Shown: one piece after another, positions 15,001-25,862 of the stretch
How positions within the stretch are numbered: position 1 is the stretch's first letter
How the letters are laid out: each line of letters begins with the position of its first letter
Source of the DNA: Apus apus
Taxonomy: Eukaryota; Chordata; Aves; Apodiformes; Apodidae
Length of the DNA stretch: 64,000 nt
Reading direction: 5' to 3'
NCBI RefSeq assembly: GCF_020740795.1
Contig: NC_067283.1
Coordinates: forward strand, 44,815,659-44,879,658
Notes under the pieces: model-generated
What the model was told of the DNA's origin: nothing
What the model saw: only the letters and a program-made list of their open reading frames with translations
Database searches by the model: none
Translations under genes and position numbers: made by a program

Positions 15001-18000
15001 CTAATTACACACAAGGGCCCTTTTGTGCTTAGTGCTATACAAACATTTAATGAAAATCTAGCACTTGTCTTGTGGTTCATAAGAGCAGACCTACCTGAAT
15101 CATAGGTCTGGTAGAAGTTGTACTACATGTAGCTCTCTCTGGCTGATTCAGGTTTAAATTTTAATTTTGCTGGCTCCTGCGACAAGGACTGTGTAAGAAA
15201 TAGCGTGTTGAACAAGGACAAAAAGTTAGAGTGTATTGACAAAAAGGCTAATCTGCCTTTGAGGACAGAAGTTGACTTTACAGAAATGTATACAAAAACC
15301 CTATTAAAATACAGTCAGTCCAGTCACCAACATCAGAGGATGGCCTCTGTCATCAGGGGGTGTCCCTGCCTCCCATTGGCCTTCCTCCATTCTTAGAGGC
15401 CACTTGAAAGCAGGTACAGAGAGAAAGGGTTTCCACAAACTGTATTAGACACACTGTGATTCATCTTGAAACTTGACTCTGTTCTTCAGCAGAAAAGAAT
15501 TGTCACCATTATTTAGATGTAGGACACTAGTGGAAGTTCCTTCACCAGAAGACTGAAAAAGCATAAAAGGGGTCAGAGCTTTGGCCACATAAAACCTCAA
15601 AACCCTTAACTGGACTCACAGCACAGTCCAATGACCTGTTTAGAGAAGACAAGCTCATTTGTAGGTATCTCTAGTACCTCATCACTTCTGCAGCTGCTTC
15701 AGGAGGGGGTAATGACGTTTCACTGAAAAACACATCTATGGCAACTCAAAATTCCTGTTAAGTATGCAAACCACCAGAAAAAAAACATTGTTGCCTTGTT
15801 AAACCAAGCAGGTGTTTGAGTGTATTTTCAAGCCCTAAGCAACACAAAGTAGGAAATTGAGGCCAAGTACAGTCCTGAAAAAAAACTAATCCCAGTTTAT
15901 TTTTCAGACACTGAGATCCATCAAGACCTGACAGGCAACAGTACTCATTACTGCTTAATGAGGCCAAAGGGAGTGGCTTAATTAATCACACCTAGAGGGG
16001 AATAATTAAGCCATACAGCAAGAGAAACATTTGTTCTTGTGTAATTAAACAACATTCCCCAGTTTCATGTTGCAGCTTTGAGCCTTCACCCTCCAGTGTG
16101 CTGCTGTTACAGAGAAAATGGACCCTTGGAAATCTGTCCAAGCAAAAGTGTGCTAGTGTCAGCTGGTAACTGTTGCAAGCTTCATGTTGATAAATTAAAG
16201 AGACCCACTAGAAGTGTAGGCTGCTAATGTCCACCCCAGGACAGAGCAGACCTTCTCATACATACATAAGCCATAGATACTGAAGTTAATTTCTCCCCTC
16301 TATATTATAAAGTCAGTTCCTTGGCATTATTTGTATGGTTATAGGGTAATATTAGTGCTGGGTCAAAAATGCTCTAGTGATGTGACATATATTACAGAAC
16401 CAGCACAAGATTGTTTTGCTCATCATAAGTTTTTACTGACACTTTATGCTGGCCCAGGTATCATATGTCCTTCTGCAACTGGCTTCAAGCCCATTTGCTA
16501 GAGCACAGAGTCAGATGGACACACCTATGTATTTATGCATGGTTCAGACCAAATATGTCATATCAGGTGACCTTTTAATGCAAAAACTTGGTAAGTGAAC
16601 CATACAGAGCCATTAGGTTCATAGCTTTTTGATATTGCAGGAGCACGGTTTATTTGTCCCTCTTGTTTTGAGTTCTGTCCGTTAAGTGGTACTTAAAATG
16701 CTTACCACAATACACCGCTTACTTCCAAAGGGATGAGAGAAGGATGTATAGACATAGAAGCAATTCAGATTCCAGTATCAGGTGGAGTCAAGCTGCATCT
16801 GGGGAGAATTAGAAATTAAGAGGGCAATGGTAGCTTTTTTAAATTCCTGATCATGTACCCTGATCTGTTTCTCAAAGCAATTCCCTAACAGACATGCATA
16901 ATTGCTTCTTTGCCAAAATCAGTGAAACTGAGGGAAATCAAGCTATCACAGCCACAAGCAGCCACTTAAAAGTCAAGTTACCATAGTCCATTGCTTATGT
17001 TAACTGAACTAATGAACAAGGTACCCAAACCAACCATTATGGAGGAGCTGTGGCAGAGGCATGAATCTAACAGTTCTTACATCAGCACTATCAGCAACAG
17101 GAAAACTAGATGTGTGTTGATTAATTCTAGGACCATTCTAAATTTTACTTCTCTTGTTTCAGAGGCTGTATTTTCCTCTGTCTGACTGTCCCCGTTTTGA
17201 TGAACTTCAGAATGAAACACAAACATGTAGTGAATTTCAAAATAGGATACAACCATACATGGTAAGAAAAAATAAAAAGGAAAAATAATCTAAGAAGAAG
17301 TAAAGTAACTAAGATGTAGAAGTTATAAAATTACATTGTACCCCTTTGCTAAAATGCAAAAATAAATAAATGAAAAAACCACAATCCTACTTTCATAATA
17401 ATAATTCACTTTTTAAATGTGAGTTTCAAATTTTCTGAGACTATTCAAAGGTGCATAAAATTAAGTTTCCATGATCCCAGGGTAGAAGAAATTTCTGGAT
17501 GCAGCAATTTTGTTTTACAGGGTAGCTTAAACCAATTCCAAAAATCCAATAGATCTGAAAGTTTGGATAGTTTATGCCTTCCTGCTTTGACTTTCTGAAG
17601 TGTACACTGTAACAGAGAATTAAAGCAAGCCCAACCAGGCAAACACTCTGATTTATAGAAATTTCTCTGAGATACATTTTGGATCCCTCACAAGATACGC
17701 TTCTGTTTTGGCTGTGACATAAAGCTTCATAGGCAGAGACTCAAATTTCTCTGCAGCAGATGTAGTACATGGAAGGTATGCCTGCCTCAAGCACTGATAT
17801 TCTTGTGGATAATAATTGCTCTAGATGGTGGTTATGGCTGCTCTTGTTTGCCTACTAGGCACTTTGTACTAGCACTACTGCACAAATAAAGCAGGGGTCT
17901 TATGTTCCTCGTACCCTGACTGCACCTGTGCACATTGTCTAAAGTCACTTGAGGCTTTCTGCTTGGGCTAAACCAAACATTTTCCTTTTTTGTTTGGTCG

Positions 18001-21000
18001 GGGTTTTTTTTCCTAACGTTCTGCTAGCTCAGCTACTCTAGTCAACCTCACTGACCTGCAATGGGAGGTAAATCATAACTTCATAGCTATCCTCTCTCTC
18101 AGCTACTAGTGTGAAGCAGTTAACGTGAGAATAAGGGATATTAAGGACTCCCTTTACTCTTCCGTGATAGCACATAGCAATATTTCCCATGGGAATTGTT
18201 GCCAGACTATCACATAGATATTCATCTCCCCTTCAATGGCAGAAGGAAAACCTAGTTTCCTTTTTAATTTTTTTATGCCCCATCCTGAATATTTGCCTCA
18301 GGCCTCTTTAATTTTTTATTTTCTACTCATCTTTTTTCTTGTGTTCCTTTTCCCTTAGTACCTTGCTCTTCCTTATATCTAAAGGCTTGAGGTGACTGAC
18401 ATAGCCTTCTGGAGCAGTCAGAAGAGGGAGAGAGTAGCAGAGAGAGCACCAGACTTGTCCTTAGCAGGGCTGAGGAAAAAGCAGTGTCTGAAGTAGAGAG
18501 CAGTACCTTGAAATGGTTACAAAACCTTCAACCTTCAACCAAAATCTTGTGCTACAAGGGTTTCACCTGTGTAAAATCAAACACTGCTGTGTTGTCAGGT
18601 TGGGTGCTAATGAATCTGTGTGCATATATGTTCCTTATGTATTGAGTATTTGTGGTTAACTTTTAACTTTTTTTCCCCCCAGGATTTTTTAGAAACAGTG
18701 GCAGTTAATGCAGGATTTGAAATAAAGAATCTTAAAATACTGGACAATTTCCAGATCTGGAATATATATGATACTCTGCTCTGTGAGGTAATAATAAGGC
18801 AATAGAGGTAGGGGAAGAATATAGCTCCTAAGCTGGGTTTCAATTAACCGTAGCAATGTGGTTTCATAAGAATGAGTTGCCTTCTCTCCTGGATTTCCCT
18901 CTTTTTTTTTTTTTTCTTTCTTTTCTAATTTGAACCTATATTCTAATATAGTCCAGTGGTAAAAGATAAGCCAAAAACATGGTTTACAGCTTAAGAAACT
19001 GTTGTTTCCATTTGATGTTTTATCCTGACGCACTGGTACTAAAATCCATTCCCTTTATTCCCTCATTTTTCTTCCCCATACACTGCTATAGGATTATGTG
19101 AGCATACTGCCTAGGGCATATTAATGATTTGTAACAGGAAAATGAAATTATTTGTTTAACCTATCAACAGGTAAACATAAAAATACTTAGATGTTGAAAA
19201 TGAGAGGTAAGATTATGATCTATCAGTTAGAAAACTAGCGGATGATGATTGCTACCAGTGAATAAAATCAAACTGGCCCCAAGCACGGGACAATTCCATT
19301 TGGCCCTGGTCATTATTAGCAGCACATAGAGGCTGCTGAATATACCCTCCACACACTGAAGCATTCAAACACTGTAAGACACTGTCACTCTTACATGACT
19401 GGAGAGTGACACTTGCCTGTGAATGGCCAGTGATGGAACAGGTATCTGGAAAACCATATGGAAAAGGCAGGAAAATTTGGAACTAGGTTATACCATGAAA
19501 ACCCAGAAAAAAGGAAAAGGATAAAACATGTGTCTGCAATCTTTCACACTAGCAGAACCAAAACCATTTATCTCTATAGCAGAACACATTATATCTTCAA
19601 AGGATCCCCTTCACACACTTGTTTCTTCTCTTTCCATTCACCCACTTCAGGCTGATCCCCATTCCCACAAAGTGTATTTCAGGCATGATGATGAGTGAAA
19701 CCACACTGGGCAAAGACTGGGCGTAGGATGATGGACCAACATTATTTTGTTTTCCTTTATCACTAGGATATTCACAATTTTACTCTCCCTGTATGGGCCA
19801 CCAAAGATGTAATCAACAAGATGAAAACACTGACTGAATTGTCCTTATTATCACTATTTGGAATTTATAAAACGGAAGAAAAATCACGACTACAAGGAGG
19901 TAAATCAAAAAATATATAGCTCTCAGAAAGGAGAAGGCAATGGTAATGATAACATGCAATATTCTGCAAAATTATTGATACAGAATCTTGATATGTAACT
20001 ATGGACATTAGATGCCATCTTAAACATGAAAAAGTATGCTGAACACTGGCATTTGCATGGATGAGATACTGAAACAAGGTGTAAACATTAATGTTTTTTG
20101 TTATCCCATATTTTTTAAGGGATTAGGATTTGAAGAAATATTACACAAATCCAAGGGAAAAGAATCAAGCCCTGATGGGTATGGTAATTACTTATCTGTT
20201 ATTAGGTTAGATTAAGTTGTTTCTGTAATGTTAATTCTAATAAATAGAATAGTGTCCTGCTTTTTTCTTTGATGTACTGGTTATACATTGTGCCATAACC
20301 CTGGTAACCTATTGGTAGCTCTCTGAGAGACTCATGTAAAGCTGCTCCAAAACGGTCTGATCAGACTAGATAATTCAAGTTATGTCTATACTGCAAGAAC
20401 TGGGGCTACTGCTTAGCTCCAAAACTGGGGCGTATAGTCTGTGCACATTCAGACACTACTTCAAGACACAACCCAGGCATCTATCAGATGATCCCCAGGT
20501 GTCCATGAGCAGGAAATGTAAACAAGTGAGTTTGAATATCTGCAGGGTGAACCATTTGAGACTTGGCTTTTTAATGCACTTACCCTGCAGTCTAGAGGTA
20601 AGTAGAGCATTATTAGCAGACTCATAAAATGGGCATATACATCACCAGATCAAGCCATGTAGTAAATACAGGTTCAGACCTGCATTAAAGCCCACTAGCT
20701 GGTAGCTGGCCACACCATGTGGTCAGGACTTCTTTTCTAGTGATTATGGGCATACCAGCTATATCCTCTTTCCCTAGAATGGTATAAATGGTGCTAAAGA
20801 GAATTTCTGCTGCCCTTACCTGTTGGCTTTAGAGTATCTCTGGTCTGGAGAAGGAGTATAAAAGAGCTTTGGAAAAATGAAAAATTGATACTGTATGACT
20901 TGTTGGAAGTAAACAGTTAAAAGCAAATCTTCAGGACCTAAAGATGAACAGGCTAGCACAGTTGGTGTTATTGCAGCCCTCCAAACAGACAAAAAGTGAT

Positions 21001-24000
21001 GAAGAAGAGGTCTCAGCATAACACAATTGGAAATGTCATTACCCCTAATTCTCAGGATAGCTCTAGGTGATTTATGTAAATCCTACCACTTCATCTCACC
21101 TTGATGAGTAATTATATATTTCACCTCTGTAATGTTTTCTCTCTAGCTATGAACTTGTAGTAAGCAAAAACTTACTATGAAGCCTGAGTAGATGTCTTCT
21201 ATTTGATACTAAGAATCTTTTGCCTTTTTGTTTTCTTTCCAAATGTTATGTCTTCATTTTCCTATTCCTTGTTCCCATCTTTTTAAGGTGTCCTTGTGAA
21301 TAATATTTTAAATAGTATTAAGCAAGCTGCCAATTCTTCAAAACAAAGAAAAATGGAGGTCTACTCTGCAGTGAGTATCTTCTTCTTTTATAAATCTTGC
21401 TATGATTTTACTAGTAAAAGATCCTTAAAGAGAATCATCAGAGTCTCTGTTTAAGTTAAATTTAAGAGTATGATACAGGTCAAGTCAGCTAAGAATCTGA
21501 ACACCAGTCAGCACAAAACCACTGCAGGAGCATGGTTCAGTCAAAGTGTACGTGGTAAAGAAATCTACGTATTTTATAACCAATTTATTCTGCAAATTAA
21601 TGATGCAGTTTCTATTAATTGCATCTTTACTTAAATGTTCCTAATCCAGAGATGCTGGCACATAGCTGAATTTCAGCTGTACCTCCAAACCCTTCCTTTG
21701 CTTAGAAAGGGTTGATACAGGTTTTGAGGGTTTTTGAGGATGAAGAGGGCCATTTGGGTCAGACCAAGATCCACTTAGCTCATTTATATCCTCTCTCTAA
21801 CAATGGCCAAAGGCAGGGAAGAATGTGAGAATGAAGTCAGCACAGTGGTGCTCCCCCTAATACAACCTTCCAGCAATCTGCAGTTTAGGGAATAGAATCT
21901 GAAATAGAATCTGTGTGTTTAATAACTCTTGACAGACTTTCTTCCATCAATTTCTCTAATAACTTCTTAAATGCATTTGTACTTTTGGCCTCTGCAACAT
22001 CCTGTGGCAATCACTTATGTGTTAAAAGAAAAAAATAATTTTCTTACTTTTTTTGAAACTTAATACTGATTTAGCTCCTTCCTAGCATTTCTATTGTGAG
22101 AATAGAAAGATGCTTCCAAAATTAAGGCATCAAGGGGTTTGGACTTCCTTCAGCTCCTCCTCCCAGGATATCTTGCAACAGGAGGGATAATGGTGAGACT
22201 GTGGGTAGGTGGGCAACAGTTTCCATCAAATTAGAAGCCAGACTGAAATTTTATTGTATAAATCCAAACAGAAGGAACAATAATTTTAGAAATTCTGCAG
22301 TGTACATGGAAGCAAGAACATTCTTTGTATGCATCCATTTTTCTAGTGTATTATCTAAAAACACAGTACTTGTATCTTCACTTGAAATGCCATAGAGTGG
22401 TACTACCTTATACCCCTTAATTCGACCTTAGAACTGAAAAGACTCCTGAGGGAAGGAGTAGCAAAATGCACTGAAAAATTAGATTTCCTTCTCAGACTAC
22501 ATCTTGTTTTCCCCTGCTATCTCTGTCTCCAAAATTTTGCCACATGATGTATGACACATACTGCAGTAACTCTTCAGAAATCCCCCTCCTGTCTATAGTG
22601 ATCTGTTAATTTTATTTTTTATTTTTCCCAGTGGTGAACATACTGAATATGTTTTTATGGATACATTTATACTGGATTTGTTTTATCTTGATTTCCACTC
22701 CCTCTGTTGTCTTATTACTCTGGAGAAATGGTAGTTGACTTAACTGACTTTCAAGGATGGATTTATTTCTTTTTTTCCAACAGCATGACACCACAATTGG
22801 AGCCCTCCAGATTGCTCTCAGTATTTTCAATGGAAAACTGCCACCATACGCTGCTTGCCAGTTGTTTGAACTCTACCAAGAAAGCAGTGGGCAAGTATCT
22901 TCTTATCTATGCAAGAACAAAGAGTGTTTGGAATTTGGTTCCCCGTTCAACAAACTCATTTTCCTCTCCAATACTGTGAGGAAATACAAATCTATTTCAA
23001 ACTCATCCTTCACTGAGCAGTCTGCAGGCATATATTAAAAACAGGAAAAAATATGTTTGCTGGATGTGCATGTATCTCTGTGGTTTGAAAGATAGGAAGA
23101 AGAGGAAAATAGGCTTTACCAGCTGGAAGTAAATGGCAAAATAAATTTTCCTGATTCTTTAAATGATAGCTACAATGTTTCCACGACAACTCATAAATCC
23201 CAAGGTAAACCAGTTGGCTTAGAAGAGCCTGATGCTGTTGCCATTCAAGGAGCCTTCAGACGGACTTCATGAGCTAAATGGTGATCTGTGCATTAACATC
23301 AACTAATTAGCTTCGGTAAAGCAGGCTTTGCAGATGTCTTTCACAAAGCCTCCATTCTCAAGTAACAGGTTCTAGAGTAGGATGATAGAGCCTATTTACA
23401 ACATTCTGTCACTAATTTAAGAACCTTTCTAAAAAAGTCTTTTCAATGTTGTTAATCAGGCAATACAGCATTGAAATGTATTATCGGAATGACTCTTCAA
23501 GGGATCCTTACCTACTCACTCTGCCAGGATGCACCTCTTCCTGTCCACTTGAGAAGTTTGCTGAACTAGTTTCACCTATTATTACAGAAAATTGGTCAAA
23601 AGAATGTGGGAAGAAAGACAAAATGAAAGGTAATGTAACAGCTCTGTATTTTCTCCCCAAGACATGGAGTCTGAAGTGGTATTAATGGCTCCAAACTTTG
23701 TGCCGTTCACACAACAGATAGATCTCCCTTTAACAAGTGTGGACCAGCTTTACTATGGACAGGGAAAGCCAACAGAAATGAAATTTCCCTGAAAATGTGA
23801 AGAGTAGACTTGCCCACCTGTGTGAAGGCAGTGTTATTATTAGCATACTGACATACAAGGAGCTACCTAAAGGTCATGGCCAAAACTAGAGCTCTGCTTG
23901 TTGAAAATGTCTGACAGAAATACGGGTGTGCATGCTGTGCAAGGAGTCCTGCATATGTTGGATGCATCAGACCTTCTATAGATGCAAAGCAAAAATGCCT

Positions 24001-24697
24001 TGCACATGCACAGCAAGATTGATGCATATGCACAGTAAGACTGATGCATAGGTATTTCTGGCATGTGTACCATGTATTGAGGTTACCTTAACCTCCACTG
24101 TACACACAGAGTGCAGCTCATCCACACAGATACAGCAGCCCTTTTCCTTGGATTACCCACAGCTGACAGCTGATAACCTCTTCCTGCTTGGTACTATTTC
24201 CAGGAGGAAAGCAAAGGGCAAGGTAACACATGGTACTTTTCAACTGTTCCGGTACTTCCCCCTTTCTGATACATTCAGTGTTTTGCTGATCCTGACGAAA
24301 CATGAACTACACATGGTCCTTCTTGCCCTGTGAAAACCTAGGAGTAAAATTTACTCATGAATAGTAAGCTATCTATGCATTTCCAGGATTGAAGTATATG
24401 TTTTTATACTTAGGTTGCATGTGTCAGTAAATGCAGGCCATGTGATCTTACCAGAAATAGGAACAAAATGTAACTGTATTTCCACTGTACATATTTGTAA
24501 TTAGATTGTTATCTCCAGAATTATATACCTTTATGTCTTTCATTTACTGCCTTTTACTTTATTGTTTTTCCTTCACAGATATTTTTATTGGATTTGACGT
24601 TGCCATTGGCTTGTTGTTCATTTTTGACCTTGTACTGCTCTTCCTCCTTTATCATTATGGACGATGCAGGCGCAGAAACAATTACCAAGATATTTAA
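5929..24697 (+). CDS. ACP3: Prostatic acid phosphatase, transmembrane form (complete, 11 coding exons)
   Basis: Histidine acid phosphatase that hydrolyses phosphomonoesters at acid pH; mammalian ACP3 is also an ecto-5'-nucleotidase on AMP and a lysophosphatidate phosphatase. Join: 5929-6042, 11901-11996, 13341-13427, 14380-14532, 17163-17261, 18683-18787, 19767-19899, 21288-21370, 22784-22890, 23460-23629, 24579-24697; 1266 nt, 421 residues, in frame throughout. Seen: signal peptide about 1-29; RHGDR with nucleophile H42 and R41/R45; R109 in the STDYDRT motif; H291-D292 in HDTT. Six cysteines (159, 217, 315, 350, 354, 375) match the three disulfides of human PAP, and sequons N92, N222 and N336 match its three glycosylation sites. 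A membrane span at about 389-409 is followed by a basic tail ending YQDI, a YxxI endolysosomal sorting signal. Odd: Q103 replaces the usual Arg of the RSTD motif; four extra residues in exon 6 relative to human; intron 9 is GC-AG. ACP2 is the main alternative, but the DNAJC13 neighbour favours ACP3. Confidence 0.93.
6443..6458 (+). repeat. Poly-A run (16 A)
   Basis: A simple A homopolymer in ACP3 intron 1 followed by an A/C-rich stretch. Otherwise intron 1 (6043-11900) shows no recognisable gene or repeat beyond weak A/T-rich low-complexity patches such as 6836-6892. Confidence 0.8.
11675..11698. repeat. Overlapping perfect palindromes (GCCCACCATG units)
   Basis: Three alternating-orientation copies of GCCCACCATG produce a perfect 16-bp palindrome (11675-11690) overlapping a perfect 18-bp palindrome (11681-11698), about 200 bases before ACP3 exon 2. 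Confidence 0.85.
11901..11996 (+). CDS. ACP3: ACP3 exon 2 (catalytic RHGDR)
   Basis: Residues 39-70, phase 0-0, preceded by TTGTTAG and followed by GTATGT. It holds the active-site VFRHGDRTP with the phospho-accepting histidine H42, and the WPQGFGQLT block shared by ACP2 and ACP3. Confidence 0.95.
13341..13427 (+). CDS. ACP3: ACP3 exon 3
   Basis: Residues 71-99, phase 0-0, acceptor TGTCTTGCAG, donor GTACAT (weaker than consensus). It encodes the [10 protein letters not shown] helix and the sequon N92-S-T, which aligns with N62 of mature human PAP. Confidence 0.93.
13979..14104 (-). mobile_element. CR1 LINE 3' fragment
   Basis: Starts with TAGAATCCTTCAGG and continues AAGACCTTTAAGATCATTGA, GTCCAACTAT and ACCATGTCCCTAAGTACCAC: the reverse complement of an avian CR1 3' end. 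It lies in ACP3 intron 3. Confidence 0.85.
14380..14532 (+). CDS. ACP3: ACP3 exon 4 (catalytic Arg, WQPIPVH)
   Basis: Residues 100-150, phase 0-0, donor GTAAGT. It contains [13 protein letters not shown], where R109 corresponds to human R79 of the phosphate pocket, and the diagnostic LLWQPIPVH block. Q103 stands where the human and ACP2 sequences have Arg. Confidence 0.95.
15015..15075 (+). repeat. Possible ancient amniote SINE/LINE remnant
   Basis: The string GTGCTTAGTGCTATACAAAC followed by ATTTAATGAAAA recalls the GTGCTAGGCACTGTACAAACA motif of an ancient amniote interspersed repeat. Short and diverged; from memory only. ACP3 intron 4 otherwise shows nothing recognisable. Confidence 0.25.
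17163..17261 (+). CDS. ACP3: ACP3 exon 5
   Basis: Residues 151-183, phase 0-0, acceptor CTTGTTTCAG, donor GTAAGA. It carries C159 (first disulfide cysteine) in LSDCPRF, plus an extra sequon in QNETQ and an extra cysteine in TCSEF. Confidence 0.92.
18683..18787 (+). CDS. ACP3: ACP3 exon 6
   Basis: Residues 184-218, phase 0-0, strong polypyrimidine acceptor, donor GTAATA. The [10 protein letters not shown] ending matches the WN/SxYDxLxCE block of ACP2/ACP3, with C217 as a disulfide cysteine. The exon is four codons longer than I recall for human ACP3. Confidence 0.9.
19767..19899 (+). CDS. ACP3: ACP3 exon 7
   Basis: Residues 219 to the first base of codon 263 (phase 0-1). It contains HNFTLPVWA with sequon N222, the [10 protein letters not shown] helix and the conserved EKSRLQGG. 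The donor is GTAAAT. Confidence 0.93.
21288..21370 (+). CDS. ACP3: ACP3 exon 8
   Basis: Residues 263-290, phase 1-0. It reads on from the exon 7 glycine as [12 protein letters not shown] and ends in VYSA, the residues just before the catalytic HD pair in this family. The donor is GTGAGT. Confidence 0.92.
21745..22085. mobile_element. Ancient CR1-like LINE remnant
   Basis: Phrases such as GGGTCAGACCAAGATCCACT, AACAATGGCCAAAGGCAGG and TTGGCCTCTGCAACATCCTG TGGCAA in order match an old CR1-type repeat common in turtles and crocodilians. It lies in ACP3 intron 8 and is more diverged than the other CR1 copies here. Strand is not assigned with certainty. Confidence 0.5.
22784..22890 (+). CDS. ACP3: ACP3 exon 9 (catalytic HD; GC donor)
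   Basis: Residues 291-325 plus two bases. It begins with H291-D292-T-T, the proton-donor motif, and includes [13 protein letters not shown] with C315. The only junction that keeps frame with exon 10 is AGTGG followed by GCAAGT, a GC-AG intron. Confidence 0.9.
23460..23629 (+). CDS. ACP3: ACP3 exon 10
   Basis: Completes codon 326 and runs to the first base of codon 383. It contains IEMYYRNDS (sequon N336), PGCTSSCPL (C350, C354) and C375. Reading on past the GTAATG donor would add 18 codons, ending at 23685 (a 400-residue protein without the membrane anchor). That resembles the secreted human isoform, but I see no nearby AATAAA. Confidence 0.92.
24006..24049. repeat. 22-bp tandem duplication
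   Basis: Two adjacent 22-bp units, each starting ATGCACAG and ending GATGCAT, differ at two positions. They sit in a wider ATGCA-rich patch (about 23925-24050) in ACP3 intron 10. Confidence 0.85.
24579..24697 (+). CDS. ACP3: ACP3 exon 11 (membrane anchor and tail)
   Basis: Residues 383-421 and the TAA stop. A hydrophobic span of about 20 residues is followed by GRCRRRNN and the terminal YQDI. The basic stretch after the span fits a type I protein with a cytosolic tail; YxxI at the very end is a classical AP-complex sorting motif. Confidence 0.9.
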
Positions 24698-24804
24698 AGA
24701 GGAGGTAAAGAAATGAAAGAGAGAGCAGATAAACATCAAGCAATCCTTTAAGTTGCTTATATCCATCAATTTGCTCTGGCCAATTTAATCTCCAAAGCAT
24801 ATTC

Positions 24805-24810
24805 AATAAA
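24805..24810 (+). terminator. Candidate ACP3 polyadenylation signal AATAAA
   Basis: A canonical hexamer 107 bases after the stop codon. Other AATAAA copies occur further downstream (for example near 25440), so a longer 3' UTR is possible. Confidence 0.45.
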
Positions 24811-25208
24811 CTTGAAGAGCCGAGGTATCTGTGGCCTAGCTCCTAAAAGACTAAACATCTGCAGTGAGAAATGCTGTAGGAATATGGTATTGTTAAGATA
24901 TTAATTTTGTAGGAGGACTGAATTACTCCAGTTTCTATCTTTAGGTTTTCCACTACTAGTCAACCAGTGGGGTGAAGGGATGCTATTGCCTATGCTTTTT
25001 TTTTTTAATTGCCTACTACCATTTAGTCCTCTGCTTCTTTCTGACCCTACTCAATGAGTCTTTCTTGAAAATGACAGTCTATAATCTTTTCCTTCCTTCT
25101 TATAAATGGCTGTTTTGTTCATGCACAGGAAAATGTTTTCCAGCTGCAATTACTGTATGAAAAATATTAATAGCAACACTTGGGTATACTTTTTCTGCAT
25201 TTATTCTG

Positions 25209-25213
<5 letters not shown>

Positions 25214-25257
<44 letters not shown>
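25214..25257. repeat. (TA)22 microsatellite
   Basis: An uninterrupted 44-base TA dinucleotide run about 0.5 kb past the ACP3 stop codon; likely length-polymorphic. Confidence 0.97.
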
Positions 25258-25260
<3 letters not shown>

Positions 25261-25769
25261 TTGACCTTGGCCTTCAGCTAATAGAAGTCTGCAGCCTGCC
25301 TTTCCAAGGAGTTACACTACTAAAGCTCTCACTGATATCAGTAGAAACAGAGGGGAGCTCCATCACATATCCAGGTATCAAGCAAGAAGCTTAGTGCAAT
25401 AAGACCTTGGTTAGTGTCCACTTCTCAGTCATATGCACAAATAAATATATTAAAATATATTTTTCTGTTGCTACACTGCTCTCCTATTTTTCTGAGCTCC
25501 TAGTCATAAATGACCCTTTACCCTGCATCTTTAACACAATGCATCTGTTCTCTGTCATGCTTCAGGTCCCTTTTATAATCTTATTTCTTTGAGTCACTCT
25601 TACAGTAATTTTCAAGCTATCACTCTGTTCATCACCTTCCATTTTAATTTCTTTCCAGTAGGTCCTTTTCTTCCTTACCCTGTTCAAAATCTTTTATTTT
25701 AGCAAGACATGCACTGAAAGTAAGATTAACACTTATTCCACTTTTAATATGTTGTTTCTCTGTGCAATA

Positions 25770-25862
25770 TCTTTTGTTAAGATTGTAAGCTCCTAAAGGG
25801 CAGGGCATGTGTTTCCATAATTGTTCTCTAGTATCATAAAATATTATCATACGCACAAATAT
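25770..25862 (+). repeat. L2/CR1-type ancient LINE 3' remnant
   Basis: GATTGTAAGCTCCTAAAGGG followed by CAGGGCATGTGTTTCC closely follows the L2 3'-end motif (TGTAAGCTCCTTGAGGGCAGGGAC). It is a short tail fragment. Confidence 0.5.
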
